From: Hermatobates lingyangjiaoensis
Lineage: Eukaryota; Arthropoda; Insecta; Hemiptera; Hermatobatidae
Length of the DNA stretch: 64,000 nt
Reading direction: 5' to 3'
Assembly: GCA_026182355.1 (NCBI GenBank)
Contig: JAPFBL010000003.1
Location: 2,443,001 to 2,507,000, forward strand
The position numbers and the translations under genes are program-made. This document shows, one piece after another, positions 8,095-19,349 of the stretch (position 1 is its first letter; each line of letters opens with the position of its first letter). Below the pieces are notes generated by a model. That model was not told where the DNA came from. It ran no database searches and saw only the letters and a list, made by a program, of their open reading frames with translations.

Positions 8095-11000
8095 CAAACT
8101 ATTAATGTTTCATCTTATTAGTTTTTAATTTCATCTCCCATAGAGGCCTTTTTATTTTGTAAAATAAACAAAAAGAATAATTATTTATGATATAAATGTT
8201 TAAGTAGGAGATCTTTATTAGTTTTGCAATCTCTGAGATAGTACATAGGAGTATAGTGGTCCAGTTATGGCTGTACACATTTTTTTTTATATCACACAAC
8301 CGATAAATACGAGTATGATGTCATTGGTTTTACCACAGTGGTAATAATAATTTATGGTTTCGTGTTAGGACTCCATGATTTACGAAATAATCTCTTACAG
8401 CAGTTCTCATCTTTTGCTTTTGTTACCTAGGAAGTGGATCTGTTATATGACTTTCCCAATTTAATCTTTCATTTAAAGAGCCTCTCAAAATATGTCCGCA
8501 TCTTAAGAAAGGCAGTACCATCAAGAACTAGACTTCTTCTAATATAAAGTCCTCTGCATATCCTTGTTTATCATAGCCATCGTTATATAGAGTATTCAGC
8601 AAGTCATCCACAACTAATCATTAGAATCAAGGGGATAACACAACTCCCTGAGAACATCTTTTGGTGTCCACAACTTAAGACAACTTTAGATCCAATCCTT
8701 GCACTAATTCTTTTGCAATAATACTGTAACATATTCTATAGTTCTGCGAATATTGAATCAGTCCCTTCGATGATAATGCCAATATTTCAACAGTTTAAAA
8801 TTATTAATTTAGGAGAAAAAAATATGTAAAAACACATTCGGGTAAAAAAAGTGAATTTCACATCATACAATATTGCTTCTAAAAATAGGGTTCATCTACA
8901 TAAAAATGCCCATTTTTAGGTAAAATATGAATAGATCCATCAAACAGTGTGAACTGCAGCGTGTCCACTAAGTTGTTTTGGATACATACACACCCACCCA
9001 CATACACAGTGATATCATCAACAAAACGTCAAAAAAGAACTTTTGGGACATCAAAAACATGTAAATCCTTCAAAATTTTGAGGTCGAATCTCTTCATGAT
9101 CTCTTGACTTTAGTTATAGTAAAGTAAAAATGTTTATAGTGTATGGAAAAGGGGATTTAATATTAATGGTTTGGGCAATTTAACTATTTGATATCTGTAG
9201 TTATCCAATTGAATCTGGACAATTATCAAATAGCTAAATTGCGAATCATCTACTTTTTAAAAATGGTGAAAAATGAATTTGACCCTCAACTTAAAAATGC
9301 CACATTTGCAAAACTAGATTTTAACACTATTTGGGTATGAAATTATTGCATTTGCAAACAAAACTGAATATTGAGACTTGTAATAAGTATACTACAAATC
9401 TAAAAAACCGTTGTAGACGTACTACTTTTATGGTTATTATAAAGTAGTTGTGATAAAGAAAAACTTCAAACTATCAGTAATTTCAGTAATTATTTCATTA
9501 AAAATAAACTATTATAAACTATTTCAGTAATTTTTTTTTCAAAAAAATATTTTAATTGGTTTTGATATATGGGCATGATCATATTTTAAAATCGAAAGTA
9601 AATCATAAGGCAAAATTAACTTATAAATTAGAAAAAAAGAAGTATGGTGTAAATTTACTTAAAACTAATACAATTACAAACTACACCAAGGTCCTTAAGT
9701 CCTGTCACACTTATATATTATTTCATATATACTCCATAAATAATAATAAATAAAAATTAAGAATCAGTAAATATACATATACATTATTTACAAATTATTT
9801 ATCATTCAATTTAGACTAACAATGATTAACAATTTGAAATTATAATTTTATTTATTATAATTAATTACTATTATGACAAAATACTATGAAAATAAATAAA
9901 CTGAATTCAGTGTGTATTCTTCTGTATTACTTTAATTTTAGCATTGCCATAATTTTAATATTTATAACAGGACTAATAGTAGAAATTTTATACTATTAAT
10001 TACAGCAAAATAACAATAGGTGTATCATTGTAAAAAAAATGTAATTACTCTTATTTATTTAAATATGAAGACATGAACCTTTTTAAATTATCATTTTAAA
10101 AATTCTGAATGTACGTTATAATAGCAAAAGCTTTATGATATTGTAGTTGTTATTAATCGAATATAATGATCATTCATGTAGTTAGAAAAATTCAATTAGA
10201 GTATCATATGATTCATATAAATTTTTAACTTTTTACCACTTCCTATCATTTAAGTGTTAGTGGTATAAATCATTATTCATTTTTAGAGTTATTCAACGTG
10301 TAATTGTGGCGGTAATTTAGCGTTTTTTTTCTTCTGGCAACACTGCTTGTAGACCAGGTCTTGGGAACTTGATCACTTTGCTGAAAGCAGCGCAGTCTTG
10401 AGTATCACTTCCTAGGTGTTGGACTTCCAATGTGAGTCTTCTATTAATAAGAAATTTTGTTAATAACATTGTTATATTTAATAGATAGTAATATTAGTTA
10501 AGTCTGATCTTATGATCCTTTAAAAAAGATTATTTGAACAATTATTTATAATTTAATATAAATATTTTTTAAATAATTTTTTATGTAATTTTTAAAAATT
10601 ATGGATATCGTGCACAGAAAATAATAATGTAGTAATATAATAATATTTTTAATGCCTTTCATTTAAATTTATTTTTTAAATTGTTAGAATGTTAGTTTTC
10701 CCTAAAACTTTTCAAATATTGTAAGGTTGTTTATATACATATACAGACACATGGATATACATTTATTTGCTCTTCTCCTGTGGAAAACATTTAGTCCTGT
10801 AGGTGTTGTTCAGTAGCAAGTTATGACCCGAATTGGAGAACAGACCCGATGTCATTAATTATGTTTTGTTTTGTTTTGTTTTTTGAATAACTGGGTTAAA
10901 CATAGCTTCATGTAAAATTACTTTAAACACGATCTTTGTTGTATTTGCAACCTTCTAATATTAGACAACTTTTAGAGCAGTCTTTCAATGTTTCTAAAAA

Positions 11001-11185
11001 TTTACAAACCAACTAAAAAAAGAAATGATGTTTAAAACTTACTATTTTATGGAACATTTACCTATCAGTTTTTAAACATCTCTTGATTTTTTTCATGTGT
11101 TCGTTCTGAAACCCTGTTATATATAACTTTGCTGCAGCTTAATTTGTATGTATAAAATTTTGCTGCAGTTTCTGGATTGACTAAC
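8095..11185. other. Long AT-rich intergenic stretch
   Basis: About 3 kb with no coding frame above background. The only compositional change is a short less AT-rich patch at about 10315-10435 ending in a good splice donor (AATGTGAGT); see findings. A TTTTG pentanucleotide run lies at 10863-10886. Confidence 0.5.
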
Positions 11186-11189
11186 CTTT

Positions 11190-11380
11190 GCTGGTTTCCT
11201 CCACTTGCGCACTACCTTAAGCTGGGTTGGCTCTGATAGCAGTAGCTGTGCGTCTACAACGTGCTTGGTCTCCCCTTCTCTTTTCCCCTCTAGACGGATT
11301 GACTGAAAATTCGAGTTCGTAAGTGTGTATCTTTTCTTTGTTTGTTACTCTTCGTCGATTTTGAACTCATGTATATATAG
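11190..11380 (+). repeat. Divergent PLE terminal module, interrupted by a transposon
   Basis: Related to copies C and D: GGTCTCC-CTTCTCTTTTCCCCTCT, GACTGAAAATTCGAG, TAAGTGTGTATCTTTTCTTTGTTTGTTACTCTTCG. The hammerhead-like core is eroded. The element at 11392-11973 is inserted just after it, and PLE-like sequence resumes at about 11985 (AACACGTGA, CCACAATGG). Confidence 0.55.
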
Positions 11381-11391
11381 ACAGAAAAATC

Positions 11392-11973
11392 CAGGGCTGT
11401 GGAGTCGGAGTCGGGCATATTTTCGACCTGGAGAAGTCGGAGTCGGAAGAAATCAGCCGACTCCGACTCCTCACCTAGTTATTACTTGTGTACATGAAAA
11501 TGAGATAAAATGATAAAACATGATTAATTAGTCCAAGCAGAATTTTTTCCTTTGGAGAAGGACATTGGACATTTGATGATAGAACAAAAAATGTCTAGTT
11601 TAATACAAAATATCTGGCCTTCCTTGTTGAGTGTTTACTTTGTTATAAGTAAATATAATATCAAACTTCTTCGTTATTTAATGTCGTATTTAGTCATGAT
11701 ATAAATACCTAAATAGGAGGTGTTTATTAGTCTTTCATTGCTAGCGGTCAATTAAGTCAAGGTCCTTATCCATAATGAGGCTGTTCGTTCGGCTATGACC
11801 TATGGATGCTCCGTCTGGTTTAGAGCTGCACCAAAGCTACAAAGTACTAATTCTTATTATTAGCCATGTACCATCTGTTTTTTAATAATAAAAAGATGAG
11901 CTGGAGTCGGAGTAGGCTGTTACAAAATAGAGGAGTCGGAGTCGGCCATAATAGGTCCGATTCCACAGCCCTG
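11392..11973. mobile_element. Non-autonomous hAT-type element (GGAGTCGG-rich ends)
   Basis: Terminal inverted repeats begin CAGGGCTGTGGA at both ends and continue into repeated GGAGTCGG words. The 8-bp target duplication GAAAAATC lies at 11384-11391 and 11974-11981. The 582-bp interior has no transposase. Ends plus duplication length indicate the hAT superfamily. Confidence 0.85.
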
Positions 11974-12007
11974 GAAAAATCACAGTAAATAAACACGTGA
12001 TGCAATC

Positions 12008-12090
12008 AATGAAGTTTAAACCACAATGGAAAAAGGAAAACAATAGAAATAAATGTTCCGTGGCCTTTCAATTTATGTCATCAGAGAGCA
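12008..12090 (-). repeat. Eroded PLE terminal module
   Basis: Minus strand: CTTGCTCTCTGATGACATAAATTGAAAGGCCACGGAAC, then TTGTGG. It keeps the order seen at 1200-1236 and 4277-4312, but the stem I complement is lost. It is the continuation of the module interrupted by the hAT element at 11392-11973. Confidence 0.5.
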
Positions 12091-12289
12091 AGATTTATTT
12101 ATTTATGACTTAAATGAATCAAGTTTCTATAAGTCTTCAAAGTTCAAATTAATCTCTCAATGCGGACTCGAAATAGCACCTTTAGGGTTACCTAGAGTCC
12201 CTTATTTGAAAGTACAACTATTGAGTTATTTTCAGTCCACTATTATTTATTCTTATTTCTTCTTCTTCTTATTACTAATTATTTAAACA

Positions 12290-13590
12290 GACACTAATCG
12301 CTCTTTAATTATGACATCTTTTTTTATCGAAGTGTAATTAACAAATTAAAGTATATTAAAAAACTCAGTTATAACTATACAGTAAACATTCTGGCTGGCT
12401 GGCCTTACTCAGTTTTGAGAATCTAAGTTGTTCACAGTCTGTCTGAGTTTCTTAGAACGGCTCTCTTGGATTTTCGGAAGTCTCATTGGCAGCCATGTCC
12501 TGGAAAGTTACTGTCATTTCTCAATGTCAACAAAAAATCGGGACACTTTACACATCCGCTCATTCCCTATAGTGTTCTCTCTGTCTGTCTTTCACTAGTT
12601 ATTGTTTTGTTCTTCCCTGTCTCATACACTTATCCACTTTCTATGTTTTGTTGGAATGAGTTAGAGGCTACAATCCTCCCTCCATACTTCCTTCTTCTTC
12701 CCCCTCCCTTTCCATCCCTCTCGCTTCCTGTTTCTACCTCCATTGCCAAGAATTTATATGGCCCTCCCTCTTTACTGGTATCTCTCTTCCCTCTACCTTT
12801 CCATCCTTATTATTTTTATCTTATTACTTCCTCCCGTGATTGGATTAATTCAGAAACATAATTTTTCCCAATTTGTTCCTATAAAAGTTCTGAAAGTTTT
12901 TTTAAGAGATTCAATATCGCTGAATTCGGCTAGAGCTACTAATTCTTCTTGAAGTAACTAATTACTAATGTAATTAGTAATTAGTAATCTATTACTAATG
13001 TAATAGTGCTGTTCACTCATAATGATAGTGATTTATGCATTAAATGATAAAAATTCAAAACGAAATGTTTATAGATCTCTAGATTTTATTGAAATATTTC
13101 TTGATTTCGAACATATCTGGATTGGAAATCACATAAGGTAAATTAACTCAGTTTAATTGTATCATATCTCTACAAAAGAATTCCCTTTTAATAATGAAGC
13201 ATTAAATCGAAAGCATTTTTCGACCATTTTCTCGCTGTAAAAGTAACTTCCTTTAAAAAACAGTACACTTTGCTTTATTAATTTTGAAATTGACGTTTAC
13301 AGTTCCCACTTTTTCGTTCTTAATATTTCCCAATTCATTGTTAGTTCCCTGATTTTCTTTTCATTCCACTAACTATAAATCGTTGTATCTGACATAATTT
13401 TATTAATAATTTCCATACCATTAAAATATAAATTATAGACAGTAATAAACGTGAAGGTAAAAACATGGTAAAGTGAGAGATTTTATATCGGAATTTAAAA
13501 TTATTGTCTACTCATTTCAAGATTGAGAATTAATTTATTTAATATTACTTTGTAATTTAGATGGGAATAAATCATTATTTTTTTCTCAAT
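12290..13590. other. Unassigned intergenic sequence
   Basis: A pyrimidine-rich tract at 12560-12830 gives a fortuitous 131-codon frame that I do not accept as a gene. A small palindromic AATTAGTAATTAGTAAT cluster sits at 12957-13000. Nothing else recognised. Confidence 0.4.
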
Positions 13591-13642
13591 ATATATATAT
13601 ATATATATCAATGATCAAACCACAAAAAGAAATGGGAAAACA

Positions 13643-13686
13643 AGACTAAGATCTTTCAACCGTAACAAGCGGTCTTCGTCAGAGTC
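13643..13686 (-). ncRNA. Hammerhead-ribozyme-like motif (GACT/AGTC class)
   Basis: Minus strand: stem I GACT, core CTGACGA, one extra base, stem II (GACCG with CGGTT, loop CTTGTTA), GAA, palindromic stem III AGATCT, T, AGTC. All three helices can be drawn and the core bases are intact apart from the insertion after the core. Confidence 0.55.
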
Positions 13687-13855
13687 AAAACCCCAACTGA
13701 ACACTAGATGCAGAAAACATCTGGTGAGGAGTTGAGAAGAGTGGGAGGGAAGAGTGGTATTTTAAAAGGGTGAAAGGGCAGGAAAGGACTAATGTCCAGA
13801 AAGGGATGTTTGGGGAAAACATCCCCAAATGTTGTGGTGGGGATGTTGGGTTTTT

Positions 13856-13898
13856 GACTCTGACGAAGACCGCTTGTTACGGTTGAAAGATCTTAGTC
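13856..13898 (+). ncRNA. Hammerhead-ribozyme-like motif (GACT/AGTC class)
   Basis: Plus-strand twin of 13643-13686, identical in core, stem II, stem III (AGATCT) and stem I. Preservation of both members of the pair is consistent with recent origin or with selection on the fold. Confidence 0.55.
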
Positions 13899-13961
13899 TT
13901 GTTTTCCCATTTCTTTTTGTGGTTTGATCATTGATTGTTATTTCACGTGTTTATGTGAAAC

Positions 13962-13962
<1 letters not shown>

Positions 13963-14011
<49 letters not shown>
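13963..14011. repeat. (TA)n microsatellite
   Basis: Uninterrupted TA dinucleotides immediately downstream of the inverted PLE pair. Confidence 0.95.
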
Positions 14012-14014
<3 letters not shown>

Positions 14015-14529
14015 TTTTGACCCTTACATGGGGAAAGATATAGTGTCGCGCTTTAAGAAATGCTCTTAGAAAGTATGTGGATTTAAAAAGAAATAATGCC
14101 AGACGATTGATTGTTGTGGAGAGAAAACTCATTATTATTACTAAACGTTATTGGAATAAGTATGTTGATATTAGGAAGGCTCAGGGAGCTCATTTGTGCA
14201 GGATATAGAGTTACAATCTCTATTCGAATCATATTACATGTAAACCAATGAAGAATGAATGACCTCGTAAATTAGATAAGGAGATATTGTGGATCAACGC
14301 TACAAATTTATACAAATATTTTTGTTAAACTGACTTGCTTTTTGTTATTTCAAACATCTAAAAAATATAATAGCTATAAATATGGTGACTGTAAATCCTT
14401 TTAATTTTTAACGGAATAAACCTTTATTTCACCGGCCTGTTTTAAAATTTATTTATTTTTTTAAAACACTATTTTTTCCTAAATTGTTGTATATTTACCT
14501 ATATTTGGATAGAAAATAGTGAATGAAAT

Positions 14530-15245
14530 GAGTGGCCGTCCCAAGGAACTCACATGGGCCGTAAACTGCCCCCTTGTGATGCCCAAACGGAAAATAGGGC
14601 TATTCTCTCCCTTAACTATCCCGCGTAAACCAACCTGAAAGAACAGTTAACTTGACTAGATCACTGGTACAAGTAGATGCTAAGTTCTCAAGATTGTCAA
14701 AGAAGTACTATCCTAATATCGCTTTCCTTCTGTGAGGCAGGCTAGGACATTGACAAAAAGTGAAGGGTAGATTCCTCTTCTTCCTTGCTATGATATGCCC
14801 AACAGATATCTCTTACCTCCGAACTATCCCGGTGGCATGGTTCCCTATTAGCCAGTGTACAGTACAAACTGCAATGATATTTGCTACTATTACTCTACTC
14901 CTAGATATAAGCTCATTATATCTTCTATGATGGTATAGAAAGTTGCTTCAAAATGAGACACGTGCCCTCTCTAGATCATCTTTGATTCACATGACCACTA
15001 ATACTTCGATAAACCTTGAGTTTGCACGTAGATAGTGTGACACCCCAGTATAATACAGGGTATCCTGCGTCGAAAAGAGGGTTCCAGATCAGGATTGCAG
15101 TTGCCTATTATGTTCCAGTGTCCCGGAACCCAAAGGAGGCCAACTTTTAACTCTATTAAGCATATTACAGTGAGCTCAATTCAACAAATTGTCTAAGTTA
15201 AACTGCAGGTGGACGTTCCAATAGTTCCAACGAAGGCAAAAAGTC
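14530..15245 (-). pseudogene. LINE remnant with RNase H, minus strand
   Basis: This stretch is much less AT-rich than its surroundings. On the minus strand, near 15115-15160, one frame reads LLWVPGHWNIIGNCNPD, which fits the RNase H block W-V-P-G-H-x-x-I-x-G-N-C-x-A-D of I/R1-type LINEs. The rest of the domain towards 14540 is only traceable in broken frames. No RT is seen. The last catalytic Asp region is followed by stops, so it is a dead fragment. Confidence 0.65.
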
Positions 15246-15249
15246 AGTT

Positions 15250-18030
15250 TTTTTTTAAATCTCTGGTTACGACATCCATCATACCCACTGAGGTTCTTCG
15301 AAAATACTTAATATTTTTTTTTTGGACCCTTCCTCTTATTTAATAATCAATTCGCGAACAAATGCTCTTTTAAGGAATGGTTTTCACTTGCTAGCTATTA
15401 AAATAGATTGAAAATTAAATTTCAGTGTAAAGACAATTAACTGTCATGAATTTTGATCACTTTTAATTTTTCTCCACAACTCCAGCGATTTCGGAATTAC
15501 TATTTCCGAAGTAGTTCCAAATTACCCTAGTTATGTTTTGCAGTGTCTGAAAGTAGAAAAAACAGCTTTTCTTTTTCCATTGTTCTAATTATAACTCCGT
15601 GAGATAAGAATTATAATAGAAGGATATTTCTTCAGTAATCGATTTGGCCCATTTGGAACTTATCTTTTATCTAGTGTTTACCAGAAGTCTATCTCGTGTT
15701 TATGAAGACAACCTTTTTGTTATTTGTTTATCTAAGTAAAGTAAATAAATTACTGGCAGTTACAAACCTTGATGTAATGAAACCATTTTAACCATTCCAG
15801 ATATACTCTAGATTCTGTATTTCTTTCTTGGATGACTGTAGGAAAATTTGCAAATAGATGAGAAGAAAGAATTGTTTCTCTGCCAAAGTAGTTGTAATTT
15901 ATTCTTATAAGTATTGTCTTCATTTGATATATGATTTCTAATATTGGTTATTGATTATAACGTAGCATTATATGTGATTGTGTTATATTATCGCATCGCG
16001 AGGACTATGTGGGTGACGAGTTGTAGAAGTAATAAGGCTGTTCGATGCAGGTCTGGAGAAGGAAGGAACACCGAGAGCTCGAAGAGACTGCCAATTTTTC
16101 TTGGTTGTCTAACAGAGTCTCATAAATAAACCAAAAGACGGTTTATCTCTACTACTTTCTAAATTCGTGTGAATCTGCAAAAATAAACAGAGCAGCAAAT
16201 AGAATGTGACTCCAAATTCATGTACATTATATTTTGCTATTTCATAGACATCATTATGAATGGTTTATGTATATACTTTTCATTGGTGACAAGAAATGTC
16301 TGACATGAGCAGTAGTGGTAATTTTACACTTTTATGAAACCTACACAATTCATTTTCAGGGCAACCCAATTTAACTTGATGCCAGGGGAAATATAACACA
16401 CTTAGAAGGTGTCGTTTTTTTGATAAAGCAAATAAATAATCATAGGGTGTCATGTGTCCAAATCCCCTTTTTGATTTTTTCAGCTTATTGGCACATGAGC
16501 CTCTTCTTACCAATAGTTGATGGTAATTTTAGATTTGCGGAATGAAGCGGTATATTTTATCCATCATTCAAAACATTTGTCTTCCATGAACAGTGTTCAT
16601 GGAACACTGTTCATGGAAGACAAATGTTTAAAAAAAATTAATAAAAGCCTAACGAAGAGCTTTTATTAATGTAAAGGATTCTCCAATCATACAGTAAATC
16701 ATTCGCTACATATGATTCTGGAACAACCATAAAAAAAAAATCAAAAAAATCTGAAGTAATCTAAAGTCAACTTTCTTATTAGAAGCACAATATAAATGAT
16801 CAAGTTAATTAGTTCATTCGATTGAAAATTCCATTTTATCAGTTATAAAAAACTTCATATCATATCTATAGAATAAAGCAATCTGACACATTGCTGTTAT
16901 TAATCTGATGACCCTATGTATACTCCATTAATATCGTGTTTACCACGACCATATCTGTTCTGTCAAAAAGAACCAAAAAGCTTTACCATGCTTTAATATT
17001 ACTAAAATAAATTCGGTCCTTAAACACACCAAACACTATACATATATCCGATATTAAGATTTGTTAAAAGGTACAGCATCTGGATTGATTGTAACATTTT
17101 TGTTAGACAACCACCCATCACACAAAATATGGGGAGGGAGGTGGTGAAGTTTGAAAATTGCTGTTAGTACATAGTAAAACCATTAGTGTTTTAATTAATG
17201 TTAACTGCTAAGTGGTGATGACTGAACGTGGATTTAGGGGGATTTATATGTCAGGAGTTATAGCAGATTGTGTGGGAGTGACTCATGTTTAGTTGTCACC
17301 CGAGACTCTCCCAGTACGATAAGACAGGCAGGCTGTCTTTCAACAATCAACTCATCTCTTTCATTAGGGGCTTTCAATTACTGTATTCTTTTCAGTTGTT
17401 GCTTATCGTCATGCCTTATCTATACCGAACAGAACTATGAAATCAGCAATATTTTATATCAAAGTATAAATTGGATTGAATTTATTTAGATTACATTTCC
17501 TTAACAAAGATGTATACATGACACCATCTTTAGTACTCGAGGACAATATCTTTAAGTTTTCTTCTTGGCACGTGAAATGTGCTCATCCCAGAAACAAAGA
17601 AAATCGAGTGTCAAAGCAGTCTTAAAACACTATCTGTGGTAGTCGAAGCAAGCATGGTAAATGCTAGTCGAAGCAAGCATGGTAACCACTTTGCCAGCGA
17701 TCAGCACTCGTTAGTCCAAGGAGTTGATGTTTGCATTCCACTGATTTAGATTTATTTTGAGTCTTTACAAGGACGAAGTTTTGTAGAACTACGTATGTTG
17801 AGCTAATTATATACACATATATTAATTCAGTAATGAGAATATTCTTCAGAGTCACATTCTGATATGTCTGATTGTTATTCGCCAAATTATATTATTCCCT
17901 CTTAATAATATCATAATTAGATTAATACGCTGATTACTACTTGATATGTTTAATACTACTTCTTACTGTAGAATAATTTGTGAATAGTGATTCTTAGGTC
18001 GTTTTCCATTGTAGATCTCCTAAATTTTTG
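15250..18030. other. Unassigned intergenic sequence with two hairpins
   Basis: No coding frame accepted. It contains the perfect palindrome at 16570-16629, the hairpin at 16637-16670 and a 24-bp direct duplication (TAGTCGAAGCAAGCATGGTA twice) at 17640-17684. Confidence 0.45.
16570..16629. repeat. Perfect 27-bp inverted repeat with 6-bp loop
   Basis: Arms 16570-16596 and 16603-16629 are exact reverse complements around CATGGA. A second hairpin (12-bp arms ATTAATAAAAGC and complement, 16637-16648 and 16659-16670) follows 8 bp later. Confidence 0.9.
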
Positions 18031-18038
18031 GTTGAGGT

Positions 18039-19345
18039 AATCACTGATCTCTGTCAAAAGAACTGTTACTGTGCCCGTTTTTTAAAAATACCTGCCTCAA
18101 ATGTTTGGTTTTTTTATAAAAGAACTTCTGCGATGAGAACATTTTCTTATGTTCTGCAGATGAGCGCTTTTATTGTGTATATTTTTAAGTGCACTCACTT
18201 CTTGCATGTCTCTTGATCTCTCAACTTCTGTAAAAGACAATGAATTTTGTGATCATGTGCGAGGAAGTTATCTAGTTTGGTTATATATCCTTCTCTGTTC
18301 ATTACTGCCTCAATACTTGCTTCGTCAGCCTTATGATGATGTGTCACAATCATCATGAAAACAGATCTGCTTTCTACATAATTTCTCCAATTTTCGAAAT
18401 TCCTTCCTCGTCTTGTTAAAACTGTAAAGCTTATCACCTATATAATGTGGTATATTAGAAACAAGTCGACTAGTAATATAGATGATAAGCTTTACAATTT
18501 CAATGAAGAGACGAATTTCAGAAATATGAGAAATTATGTAGAAAACAGATGTATGCCAAATATGGGGCATTATTTATAACAATATATGTTTAAATGAAGG
18601 ACTGCTTCCAACTTTTAAATATATATATAGTTTTAAACCATGAATCAGTCCGTTAGGACAACATATAAAACGATTACAAGAAAAGAACACGTAGAAACAA
18701 CACTTAACTGACTTCAATATTTCGATTTCGTCGTCATCAGGAGAAGAAGAAGACGAGGAGTTCTGCTTGGTTGCCAAACAGCAACTAACCATGCAGCCCA
18801 TACAGCTTGCTCACAAAAAAATAAATAATGTGAGTTGGCAATACTAGTTTATCACTATGTCGTACACGCTGTGTGGTAAGTTGCTGTTTGCCAACCGAGC
18901 AGATTTCCTCTCCTTCTTCTTCTTCTCCTGATGATGACGAGGTCAAGTATAATTGAGCTCTTTGATTGCTTATCGTAGTTCAGGTGTGTGGAGTTTTGAT
19001 TTACTTTAGCCATACTCTTTAATTCTTTCTGCTCTTAACTAGGAGGTCTAAAGGGTTTGTTGTTTAACGTTTAAGGTTCATTATTAGAGCCAAGTGCTCC
19101 TGTCTAACTACTTTGAAGACCTCATTACACATTATTATAAAATTCAGTGTGTTTTATCTGAAGTTGAGAGACCAAGATATATGAAAGAAGTGAATTACCA
19201 CTTCAAAAAATGCAGAATACAAGCGCTCATCCACAGAAAATAATAAAATGTCCCACTGTAGAAGTTGTTTTATAAAAAGGAATCAAACATTTGAGGCAGG
19301 TATTTTTAAAAAACGGGAACAGTAACACTTCTTTTGAAAGGATTT
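18039..19345. repeat. Large imperfect inverted repeat with nested PLE-like modules
   Basis: The segment 18039-18225 recurs as a diverged reverse complement at 19158-19345 (shared blocks include ATTTTTAAAAAACGGG and ATTTGAGGCAGGTATTTTT). Between them lie a palindrome around 18425-18500 (GTAAAGCTTATC with GATAAGCTTTAC) and an inner inverted pair 18716-18790 / 18870-18948. That pair shares a GTTGCTGTTTGCCAACCGAGCAGA-like block, written here in the right-hand orientation, and a CTGATGAYGA motif. This looks like nested insertions of PLE-type or retrozyme-type units. Confidence 0.6.
18716..18742 (-). ncRNA. Short hammerhead-like motif (CTGATGA class)
   Basis: Minus strand: CTCCTGATGACGACGAAATCGAAATA. 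The core CTGATGA and the GAAA are intact. Stem II is short (CGA with TCG). A degenerate plus-strand partner lies at 18927-18950. Confidence 0.35.
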
Positions 19346-19349
19346 AGTG

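Larger units (their letters stand above)
13608..13934. repeat. Inverted pair of PLE terminal modules (GACT/AGTC class)
   Basis: Arms of about 90 bp (13608-13700 and 13846-13934) are reverse complements around a spacer of about 145 bp rich in GGGA. Outer ends read TCAATGATCAAACCACAA and its complement. Each arm holds a well-preserved hammerhead-like motif. TA microsatellites flank both sides (13591-13609 and 13963-14011). Confidence 0.8.

Noticed and set aside
12466..12861. 131-codon plus-strand frame
   Set aside because: It runs through a pyrimidine-rich tract, giving Leu/Pro/Ser/Phe-only sequence. No domain, splice support or codon preference.
13938..14330. Possible PLE ORF remnant downstream of the 13.6-13.9 kb pair
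   Set aside because: Basic short peptides in several frames but no motif I could match to RT or GIY-YIG. Left unassigned.
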